Origin: an uncultured Clostridia bacterium
Lineage (GTDB): Bacteria; Bacillota; Clostridia; Lachnospirales; Anaerotignaceae
Assembly (NCBI GenBank): GCA_902477755.1
Contig: CABSIK010000002.1
Coordinates: 186,001 to 250,000, forward strand
Length of the DNA: 64,000 bases
Direction of reading: 5' to 3'
Shown: one piece after another, positions 9,155-17,486 of the stretch
Position numbering within the stretch: the first letter of the stretch is position 1
Layout: each line of letters starts with the position of its first letter
Made by a program: the position numbers and the translations under genes
The notes under the pieces: model-generated
What the model saw: the letters and a program-made list of their open reading frames with translations, nothing else
What the model was told of the DNA's origin: nothing
Databases searched by the model: none

Positions 9155-9325
9155 GGCTTCTTCATAAGAAAATAAAGAAAGCTGAAATCTTTGTAATACG
9201 AGGATTTCAGCTTTCTTCTTTTGTAAAGGATTTATTGGATCTATTTTCTTATGAAGATGGCTGTCGCAGTTTTCCTTAAGAAATCAAGGTAATAAAAAAA
9301 TGATGTTTTCTAAAGAGAAGCCTGC
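9155..9325 (+). repeat. MITE-like modular palindromic repeat, copy 1
   Basis: Module A (about 9155-9270) is a large imperfect palindrome beginning TTCTTCATAAGAAAA and ending TTTTCTTATGAAGATG, with an internal stem GAAAGCTGAAATC/GGATTTCAGCTTTC. Module B (about 9271-9325) follows, with GTCGCA, CCTTAAGAAATCAAGG and TGATGTTTTCT. The A-B order and spacing match the copies at 31551-31724 (inverted) and 44316-44490. This copy is the most diverged of the three. The module A stem probably acts as the terminator of the pct operon. Confidence 0.8.
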
Positions 9326-9421
9326 TTTAAAGAGTTCCTTTTTTATGGTAAAAAGGAGTGTTCTGTGGTATGCTGAAAAGAAAAGTATGATATGTTTTTT
9401 ATGGATAAAGGAGGACTTGAA

Positions 9422-11347
9422 ATGCAGTTTTCATCCGCTAAAATTAGAAATTTAGAATTGAAAAATCGCTGGATTATGCTGGCAATGCATACAGGTTTCG
9501 CTGAAGGGGATGTATTGACAGAACGAGAATATGCCTTTTACGAAGAACGTGCAAAAGGCGGTGCAGCGGCAGTTACCATGGTTTTGGGCGTGAATGATGC
9601 AGGTGCACTGAAAGGTATGTATCATGCAGACACATTAGATGGAAATAGCTTGCAAACATTGGCTGAACGTCTGCATGCGTATGATTGTAAATTAATCGTG
9701 CAGTTATTCCATTGCGGCAGAAACGAAAGCAGAAAAAATCATGGAGATAAGCCGCTGTTGGCGCCATCCCCAGTGGCTTCACCTATTTTCCGTGAAGAAC
9801 CTCAGGAAATGACAGAGGAAGATTTGATGCAGACAAAAGCAGACTTTGCCAAAGCAGCTGCTTTTTGTAAAGAAAATGGCGTAGATGCAGTGGAAATCAG
9901 TGCTTCTGCTGGATATTTGTTGTCTGAATTTCTGTCACCCATTACCAATTTGCGCACAGACAAATATGGTGTAAATGAAGAAAAAGGAATGACGTATCCT
10001 TTGGAAGTTTTGCAGGCAGTTAGAGAATCTGTAGGCGATTATCCTATCTTGATGAAAGTTTCTGGGGTACAGATGCTGGATGGCGGCTATGAACTGACAG
10101 ATACCATTGTTTTTTGCAGAAAAGCGGAACAAGAAGGATTGATTGATGCCATTACTGTAACAGGTGGTTGGCATGAATCCCCGGTGGAACAGATTTCTTT
10201 TTACGTATCCAAAGGGGCCTATGCTCCATTGGCAGGTGCAGTGAAGAAATATACTTCCGTACCTGTAATCGCATGCAACCGTATTCAGGATGTAGAAACA
10301 GCAGAACGGATTTTATCAGAAGGCATGTGTGATTTTGTTGGTTCTGCAAGAGCTTTTCTGGCTGATGCACATTATGTGGAAAAATTGCAGAAACAGGAAT
10401 TTTTCAATCCTTGCCAGGCTTGCAATCATTGCATTATGGATGTTTTGAAGGGAAAAGAACTGCACTGTGCCTTCTGTCCTGAAGCAGGCAATGAATATAT
10501 GGAAAACCAGCGGCGTAAAATTGCAACCAGAAAAGAAGTTCTTGTTATCGGTGGCGGTCCTGCAGGGATGTATGCAGCGAAAAAGTCTGCCGAACGTGGT
10601 TTCTTAACAACTTTGGTATGCAAAGAAAATCAATTGGGTGGTCAGCTGAATCTGGCAAAACTGCCGCCTAGAAAAGAAGAACTTGGCACTTTTGTTGCCC
10701 ATTTGGAATATAGATTAAAGGAATTGGGCGTTAATATCATTCTTGGCAAAGAAGCTGATGTGGATTATGTGATGGAAAAGAAACCATATTTCACTGTACT
10801 GGCAATGGGAAGTGAACCTGTGATTCCTCAGATCGAAGGATTGCACACCATAACTTATGAGTTGGCGCAGAATGTCTTACAGATGGATGACGAGGCGTTG
10901 CAGCCCTATGGAGAAGGGCAGATCATCATTGTAGGTGGCAGTTCAGTAGGTTTGGAAGTTGCAGAATTTCTGGTGGATAAACTGCCGGAAGCAAAAATCA
11001 AGATTTTAGAAGCCAACAGCCGAATGGGAGCAGAATTGGGAGCTATGGCAAGACCCTTGCTTAATGGTTTGAAACTGGCTGGCGTACAGACCATGTGTGA
11101 TACAAAAGTGACATCTTTTGATGGCAAAAAGGTTATGATTTCCATTGGTGGACAGCCATTTTTTGTAACAGCAGATCATTTGATTCTGGCATGTGGCTCT
11201 GAATCTGTTTCCGCTGGTGAAATTGCTATGGCGTTGATGGATGAAAGGCTTTCTTATGCTGTTGTAGGGGATGCAGATCATGTAGCAGATGTGGACGAGG
11301 GACTGAAAAGTGTCTTTGAGCTGTTCTCACGTTTTTACCTTGCGTAA
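9422..11347 (+). CDS. OYE-family NADH:flavin oxidoreductase / 2-enoate reductase-type flavoprotein
   Basis: This is a 641-residue multidomain reductase: an N-terminal FMN TIM barrel (about 1-330); a cysteine cluster CQACNHC followed about 13 residues later by CAFC, for one [4Fe-4S]; then an FAD Rossmann motif VIGGGPAGM (about 375) and an NAD(H) motif VGGSSVGLE. This order is that of 2,4-dienoyl-CoA reductase and 2-enoate reductase, which reduce activated C=C bonds, and the length fits. ATG 9422 follows AAAGGAGG; an upstream in-frame start at 9392 lacks a site. It lies just after the acrylate genes but beyond a repeat/terminator. Its substrate is unknown. Confidence 0.85.
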   Translation: MQFSSAKIRNLELKNRWIMLAMHTGFAEGDVLTEREYAFYEERAKGGAAAVTMVLGVNDAGALKGMYHADTLDGNSLQTLAERLHAYDCKLIVQLFHCGRNESRKNHGDKPLLAPSPVASPIFREEPQEMTEEDLMQTKADFAKAAAFCKENGVDAVEISASAGYLLSEFLSPITNLRTDKYGVNEEKGMTYPLEVLQAVRESVGDYPILMKVSGVQMLDGGYELTDTIVFCRKAEQEGLIDAITVTGGWHESPVEQISFYVSKGAYAPLAGAVKKYTSVPVIACNRIQDVETAERILSEGMCDFVGSARAFLADAHYVEKLQKQEFFNPCQACNHCIMDVLKGKELHCAFCPEAGNEYMENQRRKIATRKEVLVIGGGPAGMYAAKKSAERGFLTTLVCKENQLGGQLNLAKLPPRKEELGTFVAHLEYRLKELGVNIILGKEADVDYVMEKKPYFTVLAMGSEPVIPQIEGLHTITYELAQNVLQMDDEALQPYGEGQIIIVGGSSVGLEVAEFLVDKLPEAKIKILEANSRMGAELGAMARPLLNGLKLAGVQTMCDTKVTSFDGKKVMISIGGQPFFVTADHLILACGSESVSAGEIAMALMDERLSYAVVGDADHVADVDEGLKSVFELFSRFYLA

Positions 11348-11409
11348 GTTAATTTTTTGTTAATTTTGCCTAAAAGTTGTCATACATCAACAAATAATTT
11401 AGTCCATTA

Positions 11410-11438
11410 TTGCAAAAAAATTCATTGTATGTTATAAT
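11410..11438 (+). promoter_or_regulatory. Promoter of alr
   Basis: TTGCAA (11410-11415), a 17-bp spacer and TATAAT (11433-11438) with an extended TG at 11430-11431. The layout is the same as the lactate operon promoter at 3987. Confidence 0.8.
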
Positions 11439-11497
11439 GTACATGCTGAAACAAAAACGTTTGTCTTTGTTTAACAGACAATTCAGAAAGGAAGCGT

Positions 11498-12697
11498 ATG
11501 AAGATGGATTTTATTAGAAGAACTTGGGCAGAAATTGATTTGGATGCGCTGGATTATAATATTAAGAGCATCAAAGCAAAAATGAAAGATAGTCAGAAAG
11601 TTATGGGGATTGTCAAAGCGGACTGTTATGGTCATGGCGATGGTTTTATAGCCCGTAAACTGGACGCGGCAGGTTTTGACTGGTTTGGTGTTTCCAACAT
11701 TGAAGAAGGCATGAGCCTGCGTACAGAAGGTATCACAAAGCCCATCCTGATTTTAGGATATACACCTGTAGACTGCGTGAATATTCTGGCAGAACAGAAG
11801 ATCACACAGGCGCTGATCGGTATGGAATACTGCAAGGCGCTGCAGGCAGCAGCAGAAAAAGCAGGCGTTGTTGTTGACGGTCACATCAAGCTGGACACAG
11901 GTATGACACGCGTGGGCTTCCAGACAGATGATGCAAATTTTGAAGAATCTCTGAAAGAAATTATCGAAGTGAGCAAAATGCCCAATATCCATATTACAGG
12001 CATCTTTACCCACCATGCAGTTGCCGATGCATATCAGGGGGATAATCCGGAATTTACAGATATGCAGTTCCATCGTTTCATGAAAATGACAGATGCATTG
12101 AAAGAAGCAGGCGTAGATATCGGCCTGCGTCATTGCGCAAACAGTGCTACTATCATTTCTTATCCTGAAAAACATCTGGATATGTGCCGTTCTGGTATCA
12201 TTACATATGGTATGCTTCCTTCCGGCGAATGCGAAGGCAGAATCGATCTGAAACCGTTGATGACACTGAAGACATCCATTGGTTTGGTAAAACATGTTCC
12301 TGCAGGTTCTCAGCTTTCTTATGGCAGAACTTATACAGCAGAAACAGACAGAGTCATTGCAACGGTGCCTATCGGTTATGCTGATGGTTATAACAGAAAT
12401 CTGTCCAATGATGCAAGAATGCTGGTAAATGGTAAATTTGCTCCTGTTGTGGGCAGAATCTGCATGGATCAGTGTATGTTGGACGTAACAGACATTCCAG
12501 ATGTCAAAATGGGTGATGAAGTTGTTGTATTCGGTAAACAGGGTGACGAAGTGCTGCCTATTGAAGAATTGGCAGACAAACTGCATACCATCAACTATGA
12601 ATTAACCTGTGTTATCACAAAGAGAGTACCTCGTGTATATCTGGAAGGCGGTAAGATCGTTGGCATTGTAGACCATGTTCTGCATCGTTATAAATAA
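11498..12697 (+). CDS. alr: Alanine racemase
   Basis: This 399-residue PLP enzyme interconverts L- and D-alanine for peptidoglycan synthesis. The PLP-binding lysine is in MGIVKADCYGHG (about residue 47), where most family members have KANAYGHG. The second catalytic base tyrosine is in LSYGRTY, and RICMDQCMLDVTD is a family signature near the C-terminal beta domain. AGAAAGGAAG precedes the ATG. It is monocistronic, with its own promoter and a strong downstream terminator. Confidence 0.95.
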   Translation: MKMDFIRRTWAEIDLDALDYNIKSIKAKMKDSQKVMGIVKADCYGHGDGFIARKLDAAGFDWFGVSNIEEGMSLRTEGITKPILILGYTPVDCVNILAEQKITQALIGMEYCKALQAAAEKAGVVVDGHIKLDTGMTRVGFQTDDANFEESLKEIIEVSKMPNIHITGIFTHHAVADAYQGDNPEFTDMQFHRFMKMTDALKEAGVDIGLRHCANSATIISYPEKHLDMCRSGIITYGMLPSGECEGRIDLKPLMTLKTSIGLVKHVPAGSQLSYGRTYTAETDRVIATVPIGYADGYNRNLSNDARMLVNGKFAPVVGRICMDQCMLDVTDIPDVKMGDEVVVFGKQGDEVLPIEELADKLHTINYELTCVITKRVPRVYLEGGKIVGIVDHVLHRYK

Positions 12698-12712
12698 TTG
12701 ATTAAATAGCAG

Positions 12713-12753
12713 AAAAGCCTGAAATTCTTGTATAAGAATTTCAGGCTTTTTTT
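12713..12753. terminator. Bidirectional terminator between alr and the EamA transporter
   Basis: AAAAGCCTGAAATTCTT (12713-12729) pairs with AAGAATTTCAGGCTTTT (12734-12750), flanked by an A tract and a T tract. It can serve both convergent genes. Confidence 0.9.
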
Positions 12754-12754
12754 G

Positions 12755-13675
12755 TTAAGCTACTTCAGATTCATTGTTCTTTGGTTTAGGCTGAACCGAT
12801 AGAAGAAATACTGTTATGATGATGCAGGCAATTCCAAGGTAGTCAATCAACTCTAGATGCGTGTGGAGCCAAAGTACGGAGGCGGCTGTAGAAGATAAAG
12901 GTTCAACAGAAGCCAATAGACTGGATTTTGTAGGCCCGATGTATTTCACTCCATAAAGAAATGTCAAATAAGGAAGCATGGCACCAAAGAATATGACGAA
13001 TAGAATCCAACCTACAGAGACCAGATTAAATGTTCCTTCAAAATCCCAGAATGGTGCAACAAAATTGGTGCAAAAGCCGCCGATAAACATTCCCCAAGCG
13101 ATAAGCAGTATGGTATCGTATCGTTTTAAAAGGTTTTTGGGGAAAACTGTGTAAAAAGCTAAGGCAATAGCAGAAAGCAATCCCCAGAACAATGCAAGAG
13201 GGGAGATGGAAAGGCTTTTGATATTTCCGTGTGTAGCCAGTAAGAAAGTGCCCAACAGTGCAAAGAGTACAGCACAAAATTCAAAAAGTGAGGGCATTTT
13301 ACGGTATCTTATGGAAACATAAACAACGATCATGACAGGTGCCAGATACTGAAGTACTGTAGCAGTAGCTGCATTGGAATATCCGATGGCAAGAAAATAA
13401 CCGTACTGCATGAATAACATTCCAATCAAGCTGAACAGGAGCATATCGCGTGCATCTTTTTTATTTTTCCAGATATCAAAAATTTCTTTTCCTCTACGCC
13501 AATATATAAAAATAAGAAGGAAAATTCCTGCTGCAAACATTCGATTGGACGCAAGCCACTTTGATGAGATTCCCATTTCTTGAAAAAGGAATTGTCCAAC
13601 AGTACCAGTAAAGCCCCACAAACACGCACTAAAGATACAAAGCAGTGCTCCCCGGGTGCTTTTGTTATTTAACAT
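12755..13675 (-). CDS. EamA/DMT-family transporter
   Basis: This 306-residue protein has ten predicted membrane helices from two EamA repeats (drug/metabolite transporter superfamily). The first begins TRGALLCIFSACLWGFTG; the second starts near SLSISPLALFWGLLSAIALA. ATG 13675 is chosen because AAGGGGG lies about 11 bp upstream; the frame extends to 13720 without a better site. It is a single gene with a perfect 16-bp palindrome just upstream. The substrate is unknown; amino-acid or metabolite export is typical. Confidence 0.85.
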   Translation of the reverse strand: MLNNKSTRGALLCIFSACLWGFTGTVGQFLFQEMGISSKWLASNRMFAAGIFLLIFIYWRRGKEIFDIWKNKKDARDMLLFSLIGMLFMQYGYFLAIGYSNAATATVLQYLAPVMIVVYVSIRYRKMPSLFEFCAVLFALLGTFLLATHGNIKSLSISPLALFWGLLSAIALAFYTVFPKNLLKRYDTILLIAWGMFIGGFCTNFVAPFWDFEGTFNLVSVGWILFVIFFGAMLPYLTFLYGVKYIGPTKSSLLASVEPLSSTAASVLWLHTHLELIDYLGIACIIITVFLLSVQPKPKNNESEVA

Positions 13676-13698
13676 AAGAAAAATAGCCCCCTTACTTT

Positions 13699-13714
13699 TG
13701 TAAAATATTTTACA
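13699..13714. promoter_or_regulatory. Perfect 16-bp palindrome, candidate operator of the EamA gene
   Basis: TGTAAAATATTTTACA is a perfect inverted repeat 24-39 bp upstream of the EamA start. On the minus strand a TATGCT -10-like hexamer lies just ahead of it, so a bound repressor would block transcription. The regulator is not identified. Confidence 0.55.
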
Positions 13715-13930
13715 TAGCATAAAAAAGTCTCATTTCTCTTAGAATTTTAAGGAAATGGATAATCCATGCTGAAACAATGATCAGCACAGCAAAGTTAATT
13801 TTCGGAAAAGTTCAAATGATGATTTTACAGGACAGTTTAACAAAACTCTCCCATAAAAATATTAATTTGCTGCTTTATGCTAACATATAGTAGTAATAAA
13901 GTCAACTTTTCACAGGTATAAAGCCGGTCA

Positions 13931-13969
13931 TTTAACATAGATTTAACATAAATGAGATATTCGATTTAA
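13931..13969 (+). promoter_or_regulatory. PHO boxes (PhoP-binding direct repeats) of the pst operon
   Basis: TTTAACATA occurs at 13931-13939 and 13942-13950, and TTTAAC at 13964-13969. Spacings are 11 and 22 bp, so all are on one helical face with one repeat slot degenerate. A TAATAT -10-like sequence lies at 13981-13986, and no good -35 is present, as in PhoP-activated promoters of Firmicutes. Confidence 0.75.
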
Positions 13970-14032
13970 CGTTGGCACAGTAATATGAATTTGCAACACA
14001 AGGAAAGAAGAAATAAAAGGAGAGAATTTATT

Positions 14033-14926
14033 ATGAAGAAATTTTTAGCACTTGGTTTGGCAATGATGATGTCTGTTGCAGCACTGACAGGCTGCGGCGG
14101 CGGCAGCGAAGAAGCAGCTACAGACGGCGGCGAAACAGCTGCAGCAAGCGGCGCAATCTCTGTTGTTTCCAGAGAAGATGGTTCCGGTACAAGAGGTGCT
14201 TTTATTGAACTGTTCGGCATCGAAGAAAAAAATGATGCAGGCGAAAAAGTGGATATGACAACCGAAATGGCAGAAATCACAAACAGCACAGCTGTTATGA
14301 TGACAACTGTAGCTGGTAACCCCAATGCAATCGGTTACATCTCCCTGGGCTCTCTGGATGACAGCGTAAAAGCTCTGAAAATTGACGGTGCTGAAGCAAC
14401 AGCAGAAAACATCAAAAACGGTTCTTACAAAGTAGCTCGTCCTTTCAACATTGCAACAAAAGCAGATGTTTCTGAAGTAGCAAGTGATTTCATCACATTC
14501 ATCATGAGTGACGAAGGTCAGGCAGTTGTTGAAGAAAACGGTTACATCAGCCAGGGCAGCGCAGGTGCTTACACAGCATCCGGCATGAGCGGCAAAATCG
14601 TAATTGCTGGTTCTTCTTCCATCACACCCGTTATGGAAAAATTGAAAGAAGCTTATGTCGCTCTGAACCCTGATGTAACAATCGAAGTTCAGCAGAATGA
14701 CTCTACAACAGGTATGACATCCGTAGCAGAAGGCACATGTGATATCGGTATGGCTTCCAGAGAACTGAAAGACAGCGAACTGGCAAATGGTCTGCAGCCT
14801 ACAGTTATCGCAATGGATGGTATCGCAGTGATCGTAAATCTGGAAAACACAGTTAGCGATATGACAAGCGATACAGTAAAAGCTATCTTCACAGGCGCAA
14901 CAACAGATTGGTCTGAAGTTGCTTAA
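14033..14926 (+). CDS. pstS: Phosphate ABC transporter substrate-binding lipoprotein, circularly permuted PstS
   Basis: This 297-residue high-affinity phosphate receptor is anchored outside the membrane by a lipid. The signal peptide ends in the lipobox LTGC (Cys21), followed by a Gly/Glu/Ala-rich linker. The phosphate-loop motif SREDGSGTRG (46-55), normally in the middle of PstS, comes first. The usual N-terminal part (GKIVIAGSSSITP at 187-199, SREL at 242-245, AMDGIAVIVN) comes last, and the protein ends in TDWSEV. The two halves are therefore in swapped order relative to canonical PstS, with both phosphate-binding loops kept. AAAGGAGAG precedes the ATG; phased PHO boxes lie upstream and pstC follows after a hairpin. 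Confidence 0.9.
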   Translation: MKKFLALGLAMMMSVAALTGCGGGSEEAATDGGETAAASGAISVVSREDGSGTRGAFIELFGIEEKNDAGEKVDMTTEMAEITNSTAVMMTTVAGNPNAIGYISLGSLDDSVKALKIDGAEATAENIKNGSYKVARPFNIATKADVSEVASDFITFIMSDEGQAVVEENGYISQGSAGAYTASGMSGKIVIAGSSSITPVMEKLKEAYVALNPDVTIEVQQNDSTTGMTSVAEGTCDIGMASRELKDSELANGLQPTVIAMDGIAVIVNLENTVSDMTSDTVKAIFTGATTDWSEVA

Positions 14927-14960
14927 TCAACAAAAGAAAAAGTGAAAAGAGAAGGAATGT

Positions 14961-14992
14961 GTTATGCCGAAAGAGAATCCTTTCGGCATAAC
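14961..14992 (+). other. Intercistronic hairpin between pstS and pstC
   Basis: A perfect 13-bp stem (14961-14973 with 14980-14992) has a 6-base loop followed by only TTTTG. As a leaky terminator or RNA stabiliser it would let the binding protein be made in excess over the membrane subunits. Confidence 0.7.
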
Positions 14993-15024
14993 TTTTGAAA
15001 AGAGAAAGGAGAGGAAAAATACCA

Positions 15025-15864
15025 ATGAAAGAAGGCGTAATGAAAATTGTTTTCCTGTTGGCTGCGTGCATGTCCATTTTGGCAGTTGCACTGATTTGCA
15101 TCTTCTTGTTTGCCAACGGTGTGCCTGCAATTCATAAAATCGGTATAACGGAGTTCCTGTTTGGTCAAACATGGAAACCCTCCAATAACATTTATGGAAT
15201 TTTCCCCATGATCATCGGCAGTATTTATGTTACAGCTGGTGCGGTTATCATTGGTGTTCCTATGGGGATTCTGTGTGCTATTTTTCTTGCAAGATTCTGT
15301 CCTGAAAAGTTATATAAAATTGTAAAGCCGGCAGTTTCTCTGCTTGCAGGGATTCCCTCCATTGTATATGGTTTCTTTGGGCTGGTTGTGATCGTACCTA
15401 TCATGCAGGACTTGACAGGTACAAACGGCAAAGGTATTCTGACTGCATCCATTTTGCTGGGCATTATGATCCTGCCGACCGTTATCGGTGTATCTGAATC
15501 TGCCATTCGTGCTGTGCCAAATTCTTATTATGAAGGTTCTCTGGCACTGGGTGCGACTCATGAAAGAAGTGTATTTTTCGCAGTGCTGCCTGCGGCGAAG
15601 CAGGGGATTCTGGCTGGTGTTATTCTGGGTGTTGGTCGTGCCATTGGGGAAACCATGGCGGTTATCATGGTTGCCGGCAACAACGCAGTAATGCCAAAGA
15701 GCATCTTCAGCGGCGTTCGTACATTGACAGCAAACATCGTTATGGAAATGGGTTACGCAACAGACTTGCATCGAGAGGCACTGTTGGGTACCGGCGTAGT
15801 CCTGTTCGTATTTATTTTGATTATTAACTTGTCCTTCTCCGCATTGAAAAGGAGGAATCATTGA
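15025..15864 (+). CDS. pstC: Phosphate ABC transporter permease PstC
   Basis: This 279-residue inner-membrane channel subunit has six predicted helices and the permease (EAA) loop LGATHERSVFFAVLPAAKQG that docks on PstB. GIPSIVYGFFGL is a typical PstC/PstA segment. ATG 15025 follows AAGGAGAGG. Its TGA overlaps the pstA ATG by one base, indicating translational coupling. Confidence 0.93.
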   Translation: MKEGVMKIVFLLAACMSILAVALICIFLFANGVPAIHKIGITEFLFGQTWKPSNNIYGIFPMIIGSIYVTAGAVIIGVPMGILCAIFLARFCPEKLYKIVKPAVSLLAGIPSIVYGFFGLVVIVPIMQDLTGTNGKGILTASILLGIMILPTVIGVSESAIRAVPNSYYEGSLALGATHERSVFFAVLPAAKQGILAGVILGVGRAIGETMAVIMVAGNNAVMPKSIFSGVRTLTANIVMEMGYATDLHREALLGTGVVLFVFILIINLSFSALKRRNH

Positions 15865-16733
15865 TGGAAGCCATTAATAAAGAATCTACATTGCAGCGGT
15901 TGAAAAGTTACCGCAAACATCCGCTTTCCGCAATCCTGTTTTTGCTGGTTGTTGTTTCAGCGGTGATCACATTAACTGTATTGATTGCTTTGATTGCCTA
16001 TATCCTGATCAAAGGGATTCCCAATCTGAGTCCTGAACTGTTTGAATGGGAATATACAACAGAGAATGTTTCCATGATGCCAGCCATTATCAATACACTG
16101 ATCATTACAGCATTATCTTTGCTTTTTGCACTGCCTATTGGTATTTGTTCTGCAATCTATCTGGTAGAATATGCAAAACGTGGGAATAAACTGGTTTCCA
16201 TTGTGCGTATCACCACAGAAACACTTTCTGGTATCCCTTCCATTGTATATGGTCTGTTTGGTTATCTGTTCTTTAATATTTTCTTGGGATGGAGTTATAC
16301 CATTCTGGGTGGTGCGCTGACACTGGCAATCATGATTTTGCCTTTGATCATGCGTACAACAGAAGAAGCCCTCATTGCGGTGCCAGACTTGTATCGTGAA
16401 GGCAGTTTTGGTTTGGGTGCAGGTAAGCTGCGTACCGTATTCCGTATTGTACTTCCTTCTGCGGTTCCCGGCATTCTGGCTGGTGTTATCCTGGCAGTAG
16501 GCAGAATTGTTGGTGAAACAGCTGCACTGCTGTATCCTGCAGGTACAGCCACAACGGTTGCGGATGGTCTGATGTCCTCCGGCCGTACGCTGGCAGTTCA
16601 CATGTACGCACTGCTGAATGAAGGTTTGTACATGGATCAGGCTTATGCTACAGCGGTTGTACTGCTGGTTGTTGTTATCGGTATCAATGCTTTGTCAGGA
16701 TTGATTGCGAAAAAGGTAGGAGTGAAAGATTGA
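15864..16733 (+). CDS. pstA: Phosphate ABC transporter permease PstA
   Basis: This 289-residue partner permease of PstC has six helices, a GIPSIVYGLFGYLFF segment and the EAA loop LGAGKLRTVFRIVLPSAVPG. ATG 15864 is preferred over the TTG immediately before it, with AAAGGAGG at 15848-15855. It is coupled to pstC upstream, and pstB begins at its stop codon. Confidence 0.93.
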   Translation: MEAINKESTLQRLKSYRKHPLSAILFLLVVVSAVITLTVLIALIAYILIKGIPNLSPELFEWEYTTENVSMMPAIINTLIITALSLLFALPIGICSAIYLVEYAKRGNKLVSIVRITTETLSGIPSIVYGLFGYLFFNIFLGWSYTILGGALTLAIMILPLIMRTTEEALIAVPDLYREGSFGLGAGKLRTVFRIVLPSAVPGILAGVILAVGRIVGETAALLYPAGTATTVADGLMSSGRTLAVHMYALLNEGLYMDQAYATAVVLLVVVIGINALSGLIAKKVGVKD

Positions 16734-16735
16734 GT

Positions 16736-17485
16736 ATGAATAAATTTGAAATTTCCAATCTGGATTTGTTTTACGGCGATTTCAAAGCCTTGAAAAATAT
16801 TAATTTGAATATCACAGAAGGGGATATTACAGCATTCATTGGACCTTCCGGCTGTGGGAAATCCACACTGCTGAAATCCCTGAACAGAATGAATGATTTG
16901 GTGGAAGGCTGCCGCATTACAGGCAATGTTCTGCTGGATGGGGAAGATATTTATGGCAGCATGGATTTGAACCATCTGCGCAAACGGGTAGGTATGGTGT
17001 TCCAGAAACCCAATCCTTTCCCTATGAGCATTTATGATAATGTTGCTTATGGCCCCAGAACACACGGTATCCGCTCCAAAGTAAAATTGGATGAAATTGT
17101 TGAAAAAGCACTGCGTGATGCAGCCATTTGGGATGAAGTAAAAGATCGTCTGAAGAAAAATGCTCTGGGCATGAGTGGTGGTCAGCAGCAGCGTCTTTGC
17201 ATTGCAAGAGCTCTGGCTGTACAGCCGGAAGTGCTGCTCATGGACGAGCCTACATCTGCCCTTGACCCTATTTCCACTTCCCGTATTGAGGAACTTGCAG
17301 TGGAATTGAAAAAAGAGTACACTATTATTATGGTAACACATAATATGCAGCAGGCAGCCCGTATTTCTGATAAAACGGCGTTTTTCCTGCTGGGCGAAGT
17401 CGTAGAGTATGGTGATACAGAACAGATCTTCTCCATGCCTAAGGACAAACGTACGGAAGATTATATTACGGGGAGGTTTGGTTGA
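16736..17485 (+). CDS. pstB: Phosphate ABC transporter ATP-binding protein PstB
   Basis: This 249-residue ATPase of the Pst importer has Walker A GPSGCGKST, the Q-loop VGMVFQKPNPFPMS, the signature MSGGQQQR, and Walker B LLMDEPTSALDP followed by the switch histidine in MVTHNMQQA. The start is ambiguous: TTG 16730 lies 7 bp after GGAG and overlaps the pstA stop, while ATG 16736 lies 13 bp after it. I report the ATG, with two residues of uncertainty. Confidence 0.95.
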   Translation: MNKFEISNLDLFYGDFKALKNINLNITEGDITAFIGPSGCGKSTLLKSLNRMNDLVEGCRITGNVLLDGEDIYGSMDLNHLRKRVGMVFQKPNPFPMSIYDNVAYGPRTHGIRSKVKLDEIVEKALRDAAIWDEVKDRLKKNALGMSGGQQQRLCIARALAVQPEVLLMDEPTSALDPISTSRIEELAVELKKEYTIIMVTHNMQQAARISDKTAFFLLGEVVEYGDTEQIFSMPKDKRTEDYITGRFG

Positions 17486-17486
17486 T

